Source: Chloranthus sessilifolius (lineage: Eukaryota > Streptophyta > Magnoliopsida > Chloranthales > Chloranthaceae). Taken from it: a stretch of 64,000 bases of DNA. Positions 54,060-64,000 of the stretch are shown here, piece by piece. Each line of letters starts with the position of its first letter. Within the stretch, counting starts at the first letter, position 1. A program made the position numbers and the translations under genes. The notes below the pieces were generated by a model. It made no database searches. It saw only the letters and a list, made by a program, of their open reading frames with translations, and was not told the DNA's origin. The DNA is taken from the NCBI GenBank assembly GCA_021018995.1, contig CM037598.1:78572671-78636670 (forward strand), written 5' to 3'.

Positions 54060-54500
54060 CGATTTCAGTGTTTTGGCAATATTTTTCGATCCGACCATCT
54101 GATTGTGATGTCGTTTCTTTCGATCTTCGTAATTTTAAGCGTTTTTCGCCCTAGAGTGATTCCAAATGGCGGTGTGATTGGAGATGTCGCTGTGGCTTGG
54201 GGTAGTTTATTGTTGGAGTTGTCACCGTGGTCGAGGAGGGTGGACTCCCGACCTTGAAGAGTCAAAGCTTTAAGTGGACCAATAGAGGAGGCGAAGATGG
54301 CGGGAGGGAAGTCATATAAATGGATGGAAAGGGTGTTACCCAACCATTCCTCCCGCTTTTCTGTTGCTTCCGATTGAACCTCCCGCGCATTGTGTGCTTC
54401 TGTATTCGTTTTGGGTTGTAGGTTAGGTTCTAGGTTTTCGTTTTGGATTGTAGGTTAGGTTCTAGGTTTTCATTTTGGGTTATATGTTCAGGAGGTATGC
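54060..54500 (+). pseudogene. Remnant of the PMD gene in element B (first exon and 3' end only)
   Basis: After the promoter, about 200 bp align loosely with the leader and first exon of the A PMD gene. The text then jumps to the gene's 3' end, where GGAGGTATGCCTCCGGTGAC (about 54489) matches A at 12968. The PMD domain itself is gone. A 35-bp TTTTGGGTTGTAGGTTAGGTTCTAGG-like phrase is repeated about three times (54408-54480). Confidence 0.5.
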
Positions 54501-55745
54501 CTCCGGTGACACCTGCAAATTTTTTTATTAGAAATAAAGCGGTGTTTTTATTTATTATATTCTTTTCATTTATTTATGTGTGTTATTATTTATTTTTTTA
54601 GGTTACGTTGGAGGGCGAATGGGTCGTGTTAGAGTATGGTGTTTATTTTTGGTGTATGTTGTGCGTTTTCTTATTGTCTTGTTTTGGATGTTTGATGTGT
54701 TTATTTTTGGGGTCCTATGGTGGGAAAGTAAGAAATAAACTGAAAATATTAAAAAAATGCCCCAGTTTGGGGTGTCGGTCTCGTGACTTGATTATCGCTA
54801 CGAAGGTGCTAGTGCTTAAAAAAAGCCCCAGTGTCAAGTGACAGCGGGACTTTTATCCGCCTCACAGATATCCTAGAGTACATTGGTAATGCTCTCATAT
54901 TGGGAAGTAGTTTGATTATTTCGGCCATGCGTCGGGCTTGATTCTACAGGCACTAATCGATTATCATGTATCGTGGCTTTTAACAAGATCGAGGTGGATG
55001 GTAGCTAAAGAGTGATTGCATCACTTGCCATTCGAGAGCTTTCGACTTTATTCTCAAAGAGATTTTGAAAATTATTTGATTCATTGTCCGAAAAGAAAAA
55101 ATTAAGGGTGAAAGTAGGTAAGGTTTATTGATCTGGGAGTAGTTTCTTATTCAACAACTTCCTGAAATAGTAGTTAACTACTTTCTTCTTGGGTGGATAA
55201 TGCGGTGCCATAATTGAATTCTTCGTCATGGTCCATCACCATCAAAGTTTTGAATTTTTTGGTTAGCAGGAGTTTTGTCCTCCTCCCACCACCGTACGAC
55301 GACATCTAGAAGTGTGAAGATGTCAGGGATGCCCTTGCGATTTGCTTATGCTTTCCTAATAAAAATACTGAGAATGCCCTCACAATTTTCTTATGCTTTC
55401 CTAGGCTCATTGACTTATTCATTCGTTGTATGCTCTCTCTTGGTTGTGTATGTTTTCTATATTTTTTAAACAACCTGCTAATGCAAGAATTATGAGATTT
55501 GATGGAACCTTATATTCTCATTTTTTTTTGTTCTATCACCAACTCCAATGACGGAAAAAGGTGTATGAGAATCCAGAGTTTTCTATATTTCAAAAGAGAG
55601 TTTTATGATCCACTAGTCCTTTCGATCAATTTGCCTGAATAAGGAGGTAGTCAATGAGTCAGATGATTCCTAAAATGGCTTAAAAAATAATGACTTACAA
55701 TTGGCGAATGATTCGTGATGGCTACGAGGATAATAAATATATAAG
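54501..55745. other. Element B spacer between extra gene and pol remnant
   Basis: Collinear with 13670-14640 of element A. Non-coding. One internal duplication of the ATGCCCT...TTTGCTTATGCTTTCCTA phrase at 55330-55405. Confidence 0.5.
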
Positions 55746-55749
55746 TATG

Positions 55750-56000
55750 CGTGTTTAGGCCACGAGACATGATGATGATCGAGTTATGAATATCACTGCA
55801 AGGTTTAGGAAATCCTTCCCTATAGTTGTTTCTTGAGCATATTGCCAGAATAATATAAGTACTTCCCTTGTGGGTTTTGATTTCCTCCTGGTGAGGCGGT
55901 CGTGTAGGCATTGTTCCTTAGCACCAGTTCTTCGACTTCGAGTTCTCGGTCGTGTATGAGTTCGAAGGGTGGCATAAAAGAGTATTTTTGTTTTCAAATA
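55750..56000 (-). pseudogene. Element B integrase C-terminal trace
   Basis: On the minus strand a MPPFELIHDRELEVEELVLR-like stretch resembles the plant integrase tail region (MPPFEL...YG...). Short and frame-shifted; the rest of pol is deleted. Confidence 0.4.
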
Positions 56001-56549
56001 TTTATATTTTTAGGCATTTATACTTTTGATTTTTTGTGACTTTTCCTATTTTTAATTTTTTTTTTTTTGTTATTATTACTTTTGTGTTGAGGTACAACAT
56101 CAGTTCCTTAAGCGGAGATTGACTCAAAAGGTCGGACAGAGTGATAGTTGGATAATCTGCTTCGAGGTCCTCGTTCTGATTGATCTGGGACGAGGGAGAC
56201 GTCAGGCATGCGTTGTGTTTTGGATGATGTGAGATTTGTCAAAATAGGTGTGTGTCTTTTAACTTCTTCTTTTGATAAGTCTTTTGTGGCCGGAGGCTCT
56301 TTGTCAGGAGGGACCTTCTTTAACTTTTTGATAGGGTGAGGCATCTCGTAGAGTTGGAGCTTACAGTTATTAGGGTATTTTTTGGGGTGATTTACGGGTT
56401 GTTGGAAAGTCGTTTTGGGGTGAAGTTGGAGGGGTGCCTGTTGCGAGGGAAGGTAGTGTGGTAAAGGTAATGATAGGATGAGGCAAAAGTAAACTAAGAG
56501 GAGGAGACGTGAAGGCGTTGGCCAAGGTGGACCCGTTCCCGAGTACCCG
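56001..56549 (-). other. Element B segment with basic ORF, function unknown
   Basis: An ORF on the minus strand (starting about 56602, inside the truncated LTR) contains LYEMPHPIKKLKKVPPDKEP and a Pro/Thr/Lys-rich end. I do not recognise it. It may be what is left of a Tat gag leader or simply chance. The boundary with the truncated LTR at about 56550 marks a deletion junction. Confidence 0.3.
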
Positions 56550-57624
56550 CACAAGGAGGATCGGCTCAGTTCCTGGGTAGCCCCGTAAGCTCCCTTGGGC
56601 AAATTGGGTGGCTAAGGTTGAGAAAACTATAGAGGGTTAGGGACTTAATGGGCTCTAGGCTGAGAAATTTGGTCAAGGGTTTCCTAAGGGATCTAAGGCT
56701 AAGGGCGCTTAATCTTCCTGTACTCCTTCGAGAGTCAGGGCTAGCTAGCCAGTGTCGCTAGCCTGACTACCCAGGGATCCTAGAGAAGAGTCTGCAGTTC
56801 TAGAAGCCTAGAAGAGTAGCTCAACCCCTTTCTTTGGGAGCCCTAGAGAGAACCTCAAAATATCTAAGAAGAGCTAGGCTTAGAAGAGCGGAGAGAAAAT
56901 TATTGATTTGATGTGTGAAAGTTGTGCGGTAGGGGGATCTTTTTATAAGTATCGGGGTAATTACGTGCATGTGGACAAGTGCGTAATTGGCGAATTACGT
57001 GCATAGGGCCATGCGTGGGATGGAATTCCACACAGGTTTCTATGTATGCAATTCGGTTTGAGTCGGTCACGGACTCGAGAACGACCGATTGACTAGCTCA
57101 ACTGGGGAGTCCTAGTTCCATTATGCGGAGTTAATTTCGCGCATAGAATAATGCGTGAAATTCAATTACGCGCAAGAGATTATGGGCGTAATCAAGGAGT
57201 TTGAGAGGTCTGGGGAATTAGAGTTCTAGTCCATGTTTGGACTAATTTCGCACGTTTTGGGATGCGTGTAATCGAATGCCACGCAGCTAGAGGTGCAAGA
57301 TTTGAAACTTCAGGCGGTGCATGGAAGTGTATGCCGAGTCTAAGCCAGACTAATTACGCGCATGTAGCTTTGCATGCGATTTAATTGCGTGTGTGGGTTC
57401 ACGCGCGCAATTTGGGGGCTTCCGGGTCTTATTGGGTTCGAGCTTCTATGTTGATGTTTCAGCCCGTATCTCAACCATATACTATGTGCTTAGTATATAG
57501 TCCCCATATTCAGGGTTCTGATACTTTTGGAGAGGGTTAGTCCCTTCCAGAGAGTTATGGGCATGGTCAAAGGTTGACCAAATGGGTTAGAATATTCAAA
57601 GAGGGCGAAAATGGGGTGTCTACA
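56550..57624 (-). repeat. Element B 5' LTR, truncated
   Basis: Collinear with 50790-51861 from AAGGAGGATCGG to GTGTCTACA. The first about 360 bp (plus coordinates), that is the U5 side and the PBS, are lost. It contains a TATA (56941-56948) and the motif array (56959-57413). Confidence 0.8.
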
Positions 57625-57707
57625 ACTAAGATGCCTATAATGCATGTAGTGTGTGTAAAAAAGTGGTAAAAGAAAGCAAAAACAAAAACCCAAATTATTT
57701 AAAAGGG

Positions 57708-57712
57708 GCTAC
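57708..57712. repeat. Target-site duplication (GCTAC), left
   Basis: Identical to 59164-59168. Confidence 0.92.
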
Positions 57713-59163
57713 TGATCAGTCACATAATTTACCAATTTATCACCCTTAACTTAGTGCTGCTAAACCTCAGTTTGCTACTAATAAGTTAATGATGTGAAGA
57801 TATTAAGAAAAATCAGTAAAATAGAGCCAACGTGTTAATCTTCGTCAAAATGAACTCATAGAGCAATAAGAATAATGATTGAGCATAAAAGACAATTCGA
57901 CGTGTGTTGAAAGCCAAGAATTCATATTTTACGATTGAACGAAGCCAAAGAAATAAGAAATTGTAATTTTTGATTCTTTAGAAAAGACGTTCAAAGTGAA
58001 GTGCGATACAGAAGAGAAAGTGGTCGATCATAATGCAGAATCATCCACAGAGAGAAAAGCTATAAAGAGAAAGAAATCGTAATCTACGATTGTATAGAAT
58101 GAAGATTCTCATTGCTGCTGATCATGTGAAAATCTACACTGTCATGCACCAAAATAGAAGAACTCTTGAATTAGAAGTTTGATAAATCACGGATCTGAGA
58201 CGATTGATGAAGGAAGACTCCTAAAGATCTCGGTTGCTGAAATTAAGGAGAAAATTTCAAAAGCGCATCAACCACTGAACGCAAGGAAGATAAAATTAGG
58301 AATTAGGGTTATATTAGGATACTTTTGTTTTAGTTGTTTCTTTTCTTAGAATAATATTTAATGTTAATGTAAACCAACCCCTTATGATCTATAAATAAAT
58401 TTCTCAGCACATAGGAAAACTTATCGAAGGAATTCTCAAAATCAATTAGCAACTGTTGGGTTTTCTTCCGATCAAATATTTAGTTTTGAGTACTTTAGAT
58501 ATCCAAGGTTCCTCGATCACAATTGACGACTGAGATTGAGAGCTGAAAGATTAGTGTAGATATCCGTAGTTTCTCAGAAGCAATTGACGCTTGCGGCTGA
58601 GGGGTAAAAGATATATTTTTACTTTGCTTTCTAGTTTAGATTTATTTTTATTGTAATTTACTGCTTTGTAAACATCTCAAAGTTTTGATTTGAATTGATG
58701 ATTCAGGTTGAGATTTACAGATTAGTGTAATGGTATTTTATTTTCCATCTTCAATTTTCTAGAGTTTGATTGACACCCAAATTTCTGGTTAGTTGTTGAT
58801 TAGATTAAATCTGTATTGATAGGATTCTAGTTTTGATTGATGCCCAATGCTAGGAGACTTGATATATAGTGTAACGGTATTTTTAATTTTATAAATATTT
58901 GAGAACAGAAGGAAACTGATCGACGAGCGGAATCCAGAAGTTTGAAGAATAGGATTTATTTTCTTGTAAATTAGTTTAAAAAAACCTTTCTTTTATTCAT
59001 ATTTCTCAAGTAGTTTAAAATCTTAAAGATAAATATAAGTTTTCTTTAGAAATAACAAGATAAATCACTTTCACGTGGGAACGATCCTATACTAGCATTA
59101 CAATTTCCATTGTGTGCTTGCAATAGGTTAGGACTTAATTAAAACAATATAAAGAGCATATCA
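57713..59163 (+). mobile_element. Solo LTR (TGAT...ATCA), second copy, 1451 bp
   Basis: Termini TGATCAGT and GCATATCA, perfect GCTAC duplication, no adjoining coding domains. Inverse orientation to the copy at 10750-12186, about 47 kb away. Both sit inside element A. Confidence 0.88.
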
Positions 59164-59181
59164 GCTACCGTAGCAAAATGA

Positions 59182-59199
59182 GTTTCATCGTGATCGCCA
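59182..59199 (-). other. Possible primer-binding site of element A
   Basis: Minus strand TGGCGATCACGATGAAAC begins three bases after the 5' LTR end. The TGGCGA start fits the class of PBS seen in Ogre-type elements (TGGCGACTC...), but the remainder is mutated, so the tRNA cannot be assigned safely. Confidence 0.45.
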
Positions 59200-59202
59200 G
59201 TC

Positions 59203-60561
59203 TATTGGTACACATTTTTTGAGGACCCTTTCAGATTTAGGAAAAATGATTCCAATATGGTCACAAGGGGACTCTGTTTGCAAAGGAAAGGGTGAAAATA
59301 TAATTATAATAAAAAAGGGTATTTAAATGCACCTGCAGAAAATCATTAGTTGCAGTTTGAATTTAAATGGTATACCTAATGTCGCGATAGCTATCTACAA
59401 ATTTATCGACGTTGTAGAACGTCATTGATCGCGAGGATAGGGTGAGGGATTAGGGTTGGACTCCTATGCTAAACACCGACATGCCGGCTTTAGCAGCTAA
59501 GGTTGCCTAGGATTTTAACTAATTTCGATTTTTCTATCCTAATTGATCTAACTAAAAGGGGGATGTTGGCCCGTTATGCCCAGGAGGATCGGCCCCATTC
59601 CCGGGTATCCTGGCTCCCTTGGGCAAATCAGGTTTAAAGGCTATGATTGGTTTTGAAAATATGATCAGTGGTGTGGATCTAATTGGATCTAAGTTAAGAA
59701 TTTCGGCAGGGGTCTCCTAAGGGACAGATCTAAGGCTAGCTTTTCTTCCCTTGAACTACTCGAGAGTCGAAGCAGATGGGCGAGCCACACCATGCTTGAC
59801 TGCTCAACGAGACTTGTAGAAGAGAGTCACAGTTCTAAGAGCCAGATACTTAGAGTGCAACTCTGCTCTATTTCGAAATCTCAAAGCTAACCTCGAGTTT
59901 TCCAGATAGAATACAAAAACTTGTGTGTAGAGAATGGGAGGGGAAGGGCCCTATTTATAGTACACGGTAGATTATACGCTGAGAGTCCAGCATATAATCC
60001 AGAATTATACGTTGGACGTCTGACGTATAATCTGAGTTATACGCTGGGAGTCCAGCGTATAATGAATTATATGCTATGGTTATAGCGTATAATCTGGGTG
60101 GCCTTAGAGAAATCAGTCAAGTGACCGATTGGTGACCGGATTGTCCTAGACACAGAGTCAGCGTAGAACTTTACTCAATTATACATTGTAGGTACAATAT
60201 ATAATCAGAAAGTCGGATAGGTTTGAGGAAGAGAAACCCAACCTAAGTTGGACTGATTATACATTGGGATTCCTGCGTATAATGAATTATACGCTGGGAT
60301 TCCAGCATATAATCCGGGGAAGTTCAGTTCTCGAGAAGGAGAGTCCCAGTGCACTAATGGGGCAATTATACGTGGTGATTTTTACGTATAACTAATTATA
60401 CGCCTCAAATTAGGTGTATAATCCATGAGTTGACCGGGGCTGCGTCGGGTCCAATTATACGACAAGAGTCTAGCGTATAATTCCCAAAGATAAGGGTCCT
60501 TGGGATTTCGGGGAAAGGTTGGATTTTCTAGAAATCGTGGGGCGAAAACATGGTGTCTACA
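59203..60561 (-). repeat. Element A 5' LTR (1359 bp)
   Basis: TATTGGTAC (one transition from TGTTGGTAC) to GTGTCTACA. Same order of TATA (59952-59959) and motif array (59971-60482) as the partner, without the 160-bp and 63-bp duplications. Confidence 0.85.
59971..60482. repeat. ATTATACG/CGTATAAT inverted-repeat array in the A 5' LTR
   Basis: About ten facing pairs; several have long stems (GCTGGGA...TCCAGC near 60027 and 60293). More pairs remain here than in the 3' LTR, where some were replaced or lost. Confidence 0.85.
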
Positions 60562-60931
60562 TAGCTCTCCTCCTATATATATGGTTTAAGCACCACCTCA
60601 AGCCGAATAGAAGGAATACATATTAGTTTGACATACCGCCTATGGCACACAACTCCTGTCCATGGCACATGAGACCCATGCAACACTAACACATGAAAGT
60701 CAGCTATCCATGCCCACACACCTCTAGTTGCCACACTAACACGCCATTTCGCTCGAGTAGGCATCTACGCCATACATATAGGGAGCATGCAAGCGACACA
60801 AGGCCTCATGCCTCCGTGCTCGCGTGTCACACACCTAGCTCTAAGGTCTACACGCTTTCCTACTAGCCAACCAACTAGCTCCAAGGCCCCCACACCTTCC
60901 TGTTGGTACCCAAAATATTGGCCCCGTCACA
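60562..60931 (-). mobile_element. Probable remainder of the element F LTR
   Basis: Begins with the TAGCT half of the element A target duplication and ends GTCACA, followed at once by a pyrimidine tract (minus-strand purine tract). It is therefore read as the second part of the LTR interrupted at 3893. It cannot be checked against the right-hand LTR, which runs off the window. Confidence 0.4.
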
Positions 60932-60943
60932 TCCTCCCCCACT
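60932..60943 (-). other. PPT-like tract of element F
   Basis: Plus TCCTCCCCCACT (minus AGTGGGGGAGGA) next to GTCACA. A second, degraded copy of the same junction (GTCATATCCTCCCCCACTC) is at about 61465. Confidence 0.45.
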
Positions 60944-63615
60944 CCATAAGGTCAACATCCTCATTGACGCCATATCATAAGGGAATGACCACACCACCTC
61001 CTTCAACCTGGTAATGTCAACACCCATGCTAACACTGAATACCCTGCATCAATTTCTCAACCTTCGTCTTCACCCCATGCAAAGTCTCCACAAATACCTA
61101 GCCCTGAGGTTTGTCACCTCCCCGCTAGTTCAACTTGGCCTCATCTGCATTCCACTCGCCATATGAACAAGAAACACACTGATTCTTCATATGGCTCCAC
61201 ATCGACGCTATCTATCACCATGTCATTCACTAAGCATTTGTGATCACAACTCGCTCTAGTACCTCAACATGATATGTCTTCACCCAAGAGTCCACCCACC
61301 AAATTCGGCCTTCGAAACACCACAGTACCTTGGCCATGCCTTCACTCCTTTGTTTTTCAAACTCTCCTTCAGCTCAACCTAGCTACAAGGTCCCCACACC
61401 TTCCTGCTAGCTCAACAAATGTGCATCTCTATGCACTAGGGTCGTGACCACGTCATATCCTCCCCCACTCAAATGCGTCGACGCCCTCGTCAACACCCGA
61501 ACTCCTACATCAGTTCCTCGACACAAATTCAGTCTTCCCCCAAACACAACCTGTGTCTAAACCACAAGTACTACCCTTCGTTGTACCCATTTGTAATTCT
61601 ATGTTAGTACATCGACCATGTTATTACCTTTCGACCCATGCAACTCTGTCAGTTCCTCAACCACTCTCATTCGTCTTCACCCAGACATCATCACACTAGC
61701 CAAATGACAAGCAACACTCATCAAACTACATCTGCACTAGGACATTGACTACTGTCATTCATCTTCACCCAGACACATTCATAACAGTTCTTCACGGCGA
61801 GCAGCTCGCATCTTCACCTCATGCTTTTGCATCAGTTCCTCAATGACGTAATTGGTCTTCGCCTCATGCCTCGGCATAACAACTCAACCATTTTTTGTAT
61901 CTTCACTCAACGCAGCGTTCTGAATAACTTGTCACTATCTGTATTTCTCCCAGGTATTCCGACATACTAGTCCCTCATACAACCAAAAGCAAGTCGATCC
62001 TCAACATCATTCTTGTCAACTTCCCGAATCGAGTGCCAAAACCAAGCAAACCACACCTTTGATGTTCCCATCGCTGACTCCAAGTTCACACAACTCACTG
62101 TGCCTCGCAACCCTGTAGTTTCTCAATATTCAGTCTTCACCCAGGAGATTAACTTTTATCTGAACTACTGACTCTAGCACCTCAACACCTCTATGTCTTC
62201 GCCTAAGAGTTCGACTCTCATTTGACTTGTAGACCTCCAGTACCTCGATGGATGTTTTCACTCATGAGTCTACTACCCAAGCTGTCTCAGCCTGTTCCAA
62301 TTTTGCAGTGCTATAGTACCTCGACCATCTATTTTGATCGAAGAGTCTACCGGTGAGCTACCACACTCATCCTAACTACGCACTTGCCTCACATTGCTGT
62401 AGTCTGCAATACTGCTTGTATCTTTCGACTATGGCATCCAACAAAATCCAGTTTTCTTGGACCTTTAGACTTGATCTCCATCACAAGCGCTCAACTGTCC
62501 TACAGCTCTTTAGTACCTTAACACCACTGTATCTTCACCCAAGAGTATGCCACGAGCACCTTGCTCAACCAACGAAGCTCCACGCTTCTTACACTATATA
62601 GTACCTCGACCTTTATCTTTACCCATAGCGTGTCCCGAGTCACCTCTTGCAACTTGATTTATGGTTCAATTCTATGCCTTGGTGTATGCTTCCAGTGTCC
62701 TAACAAGCACACAATGCCTTCACTTTCTAGCGGTTGGCATGGCTTGGTACCTCGGACATTGATCTCTTCACCCCGAAACATAAAACACTTACCTTGAACT
62801 GTTCTGTTCCAATACTCTGAACACATTCCCTTTGTCATGCTCAGAAACTGCCCTCGGCCCTTTCTCATAGACCAAAGATCTCAACGATCACCTAGGACTC
62901 GCTTCCTCTGAAGATACCCATCTGGCTCTCGCATTTGCTTCCTCTGAAGGTGCACTGGATCACCTGTCCAGCCATCCGTCTCTCACAAACAGACAATATC
63001 TTCTCGTCTCACAACAAAGAAATAAGCTTTGGACCACTTCTCCAGTTCAACATAGCTCACTCCAGTTCTTGCAATATCCTACTTAACTGTAACCCTCAAT
63101 CTTGGCCCATCTCAACACACTGTCCCATACCAACGGTCTCGACCATCATGCCATGTACTAGCAACTGATTCAACAATCTTAGCTTCCTCATGAAGTGAGA
63201 ACGGAGCATCCTCCTTAGTCCATGCCATTCATGGCAATAGTGCTTAACACCTGTGTGACCCAATATATTATATCCGAAGTTGTTAGCATTCATCTACCTC
63301 AAACCAACCCACTTTCTTAATGTGTAGCCCTCATGGCCAACTAGCATCGAGCATCATCAGATTTTTGCAACAACGTATCCCAATAGTAACATCTCTACAT
63401 GCGACCAAGCTTTGAAAATTATTGTAACATAGCGCATCTCAACCGCATATGTGCAAACCTGGCTTTTATATCAACTGTATCAGAGCGCACCACAACTGCA
63501 CACGAGTAACCTGGCTCTAATATCAACTATCACCGGGGCACAACTCGACATAGGCTGTCACACCTGTGCAGCACCTCGCTGCCACAACAACGAGACCAAC
63601 CTAACCCTCCATCAA
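60944..63615. repeat. Degenerate repeat-rich internal region of element F
   Basis: No coding domain found on either strand. Phrases like AGTACCTCRAC and TCTTCACCCAAGAGT(C/A)C recur at irregular 80-120 bp intervals, and about 60862-60990 is repeated at about 61376-61510. C/A-rich on the plus strand, unlike the rest of the window. It may be a non-autonomous (TRIM/LARD-like) interior. Confidence 0.4.
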
Positions 63616-63626
63616 CTCTGATACCA
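63616..63626 (-). other. PBS-like site of element F (TGGTATCAGAG)
   Basis: Exact match on the minus strand to the common plant initiator-Met tRNA PBS core. It should mark the end of an LTR lying to its right. Confidence 0.6.
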
Positions 63627-63631
63627 CCTAC

Positions 63632-64000
63632 TTAGAGGACGGGAACTCCCATACGTGGTTACCTTCTCTACCAAGGGCTACCACAACAACACATCACGCC
63701 TCTTTCGGCATGCATGCCAGCACCTCAGTGCCTCACTTGGCTTACTTAAGCTTCAACCTGTGTCATGCACTAGTATCTCGCTTGCAACAATAGCATGTAA
63801 CTCCTCATGTTGTCCCATTCTAACATGTCTCGCCATCATACTGAACCAAGCCTATCATTGTGTGTGGTTCTTGCGACCAACACACATCCTCTTCTGACCC
63901 TCAGCCAATGTACACCACAGTGTCCCATGTAGCTCACGAGTGCCTCCCTCATAGCCGACCTATGTACACCACAATGCATAGCTCGGTCACATAGCAACCT
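63632..64000 (-). repeat. Element F LTR, cut by the window edge
   Basis: Collinear with 3381-3780 (GAGGACGGGAACTCCCATAC, TTTCGGCATGCAT, GCTCACGAG(C/T)G(T/C)CTCCCTCA). It continues beyond 64000. The exact LTR edge near the PBS is not resolved because no TG/CA terminus is obvious. Confidence 0.55.

Larger units (their letters stand above)
50430..57624 (-). mobile_element. Element B: deleted relative of element A
   Basis: 3' LTR complete (50430-51861, TGTTGGTAC to GTGTCTACA). 5' LTR truncated (about 56550-57624). The internal part keeps the PPT-side hairpin, the spacer, an extra-gene promoter with its own motif array, and the gene's end, but only traces of integrase and no gag, protease or RT. 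Flanks GTTAA and ACTAA agree in three of five bases, so the duplication is uncertain. It is inserted in the leader of element A. It looks like a non-autonomous derivative or a deletion relic. Confidence 0.75.
3894..60561 (-). mobile_element. Element A: Tat/Ogre-type Ty3/gypsy retrotransposon, hosting several nested insertions
   Basis: The LTRs (3894-5428 and 59203-60561) share termini TGTTGGTAC (TATTGGTAC in the right copy) and GTGTCTACA. Read on the minus strand from right to left the order is 5' LTR, PBS-like site, gag, aspartic protease, RT, RNase H with an extra RNase H-like segment, integrase, then a non-coding zone with an antisense PMD gene, a PPT and the 3' LTR. RT (HEMLSFMDGFSGYNQI, VYVDDILIKS) and the second RNase H-like region (SWTLYF...VTNNVAEYKAF) are typical of the Tat lineage. 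Subtracting nested insertions C1, D plus C2, B and two solo LTRs leaves about 19.7 kb, close to known Ogre sizes. All genes carry frameshifts and stops, so the copy is dead. Confidence 0.8.

Noticed and set aside
54608..54841. 77-codon plus-strand ORF with hydrophobic start
   Set aside because: It lies in the spacer shared with element A, where the corresponding region has no matching ORF; most likely chance.
50425..57629. Target duplication for element B (GTTAA versus ACTAA)
   Set aside because: Only three of five bases match and the right-hand LTR is truncated internally, so I do not count it as evidence of a clean insertion.
1..64000. tRNA, rRNA or snoRNA genes
   Set aside because: No cloverleaf-like A/B box pairs or rRNA core sequences were noticed on either strand; the only tRNA-related matches are primer-binding sites.

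Overview
This is plant nuclear DNA. I see no convincing intact host gene, no tRNA or rRNA, and no CRISPR array. Almost everything between 3.3 kb and 64 kb is nested Ty3/gypsy LTR retrotransposons, most of them on the minus strand, plus solo LTRs and satellite-like repeats. Chromovirus (Tekay/Del-type) and Tat/Ogre-type polyproteins, a plant mobile domain (PMD) gene and a plant-specific Transposase_32-like ORF point to an angiosperm. The species cannot be named from the sequence.

Layout. 1-3.3 kb: a decayed gypsy integrase remnant (+), CT-rich micro/minisatellites, and one weak minus-strand ORF with a hydrophobic segment. 3.3-3.9 kb and 60.6-64 kb: parts of an unclassified minus-strand LTR element ('F') with PBS-like and PPT-like sites. 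Into it is inserted element A (3894-60561, minus), a Tat/Ogre-type element. Its two LTRs have matching ends and an approximate CAGCT/TAGCT target duplication. With its nested insertions removed it is about 19.7 kb, a normal size for Ogre. Element A carries gag, protease, RT/RNase H and integrase on the minus strand. Between pol and its 3' LTR it also carries an antisense, intron-bearing PMD gene (about 7.1-12.75 kb).

Nested inside A are: chromovirus C1 (16568-29562, perfect AAATT duplication); solo LTR D (31537-45415), which itself holds chromovirus C2 (32147-44487, perfect CTAGA duplication), which in turn holds a solo LTR (35650-37014, perfect AGTAG duplication); a second, internally deleted A-like element B (50430-57624); and two copies of one solo LTR in opposite orientation (10750-12186; 57713-59163, the latter with a perfect GCTAC duplication). 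The nesting is five levels deep: F > A > D > C2 > solo LTR.

The most interesting signal is a shared architecture. Each of the three families (A, B, C) has its own short palindromic or inverted-repeat motif: ATTATACG...CGTATAAT in A, AATTACGCGC-type in B, TCGATTAATCGA in C. In each family that motif is arrayed in two places only: in the LTR, and immediately upstream of a TATA box driving the family's extra, non-gag-pol ORF (a PMD gene in A, its remnant in B, a Transposase_32-like protein in C). This suggests that each element's LTR and extra gene are co-regulated by one sequence-specific factor, possibly the extra protein itself, in a way that recalls the VANC anti-silencing proteins of VANDAL elements. 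That functional reading is inference. The arrays, their positions and the TATA boxes are read directly from the sequence.
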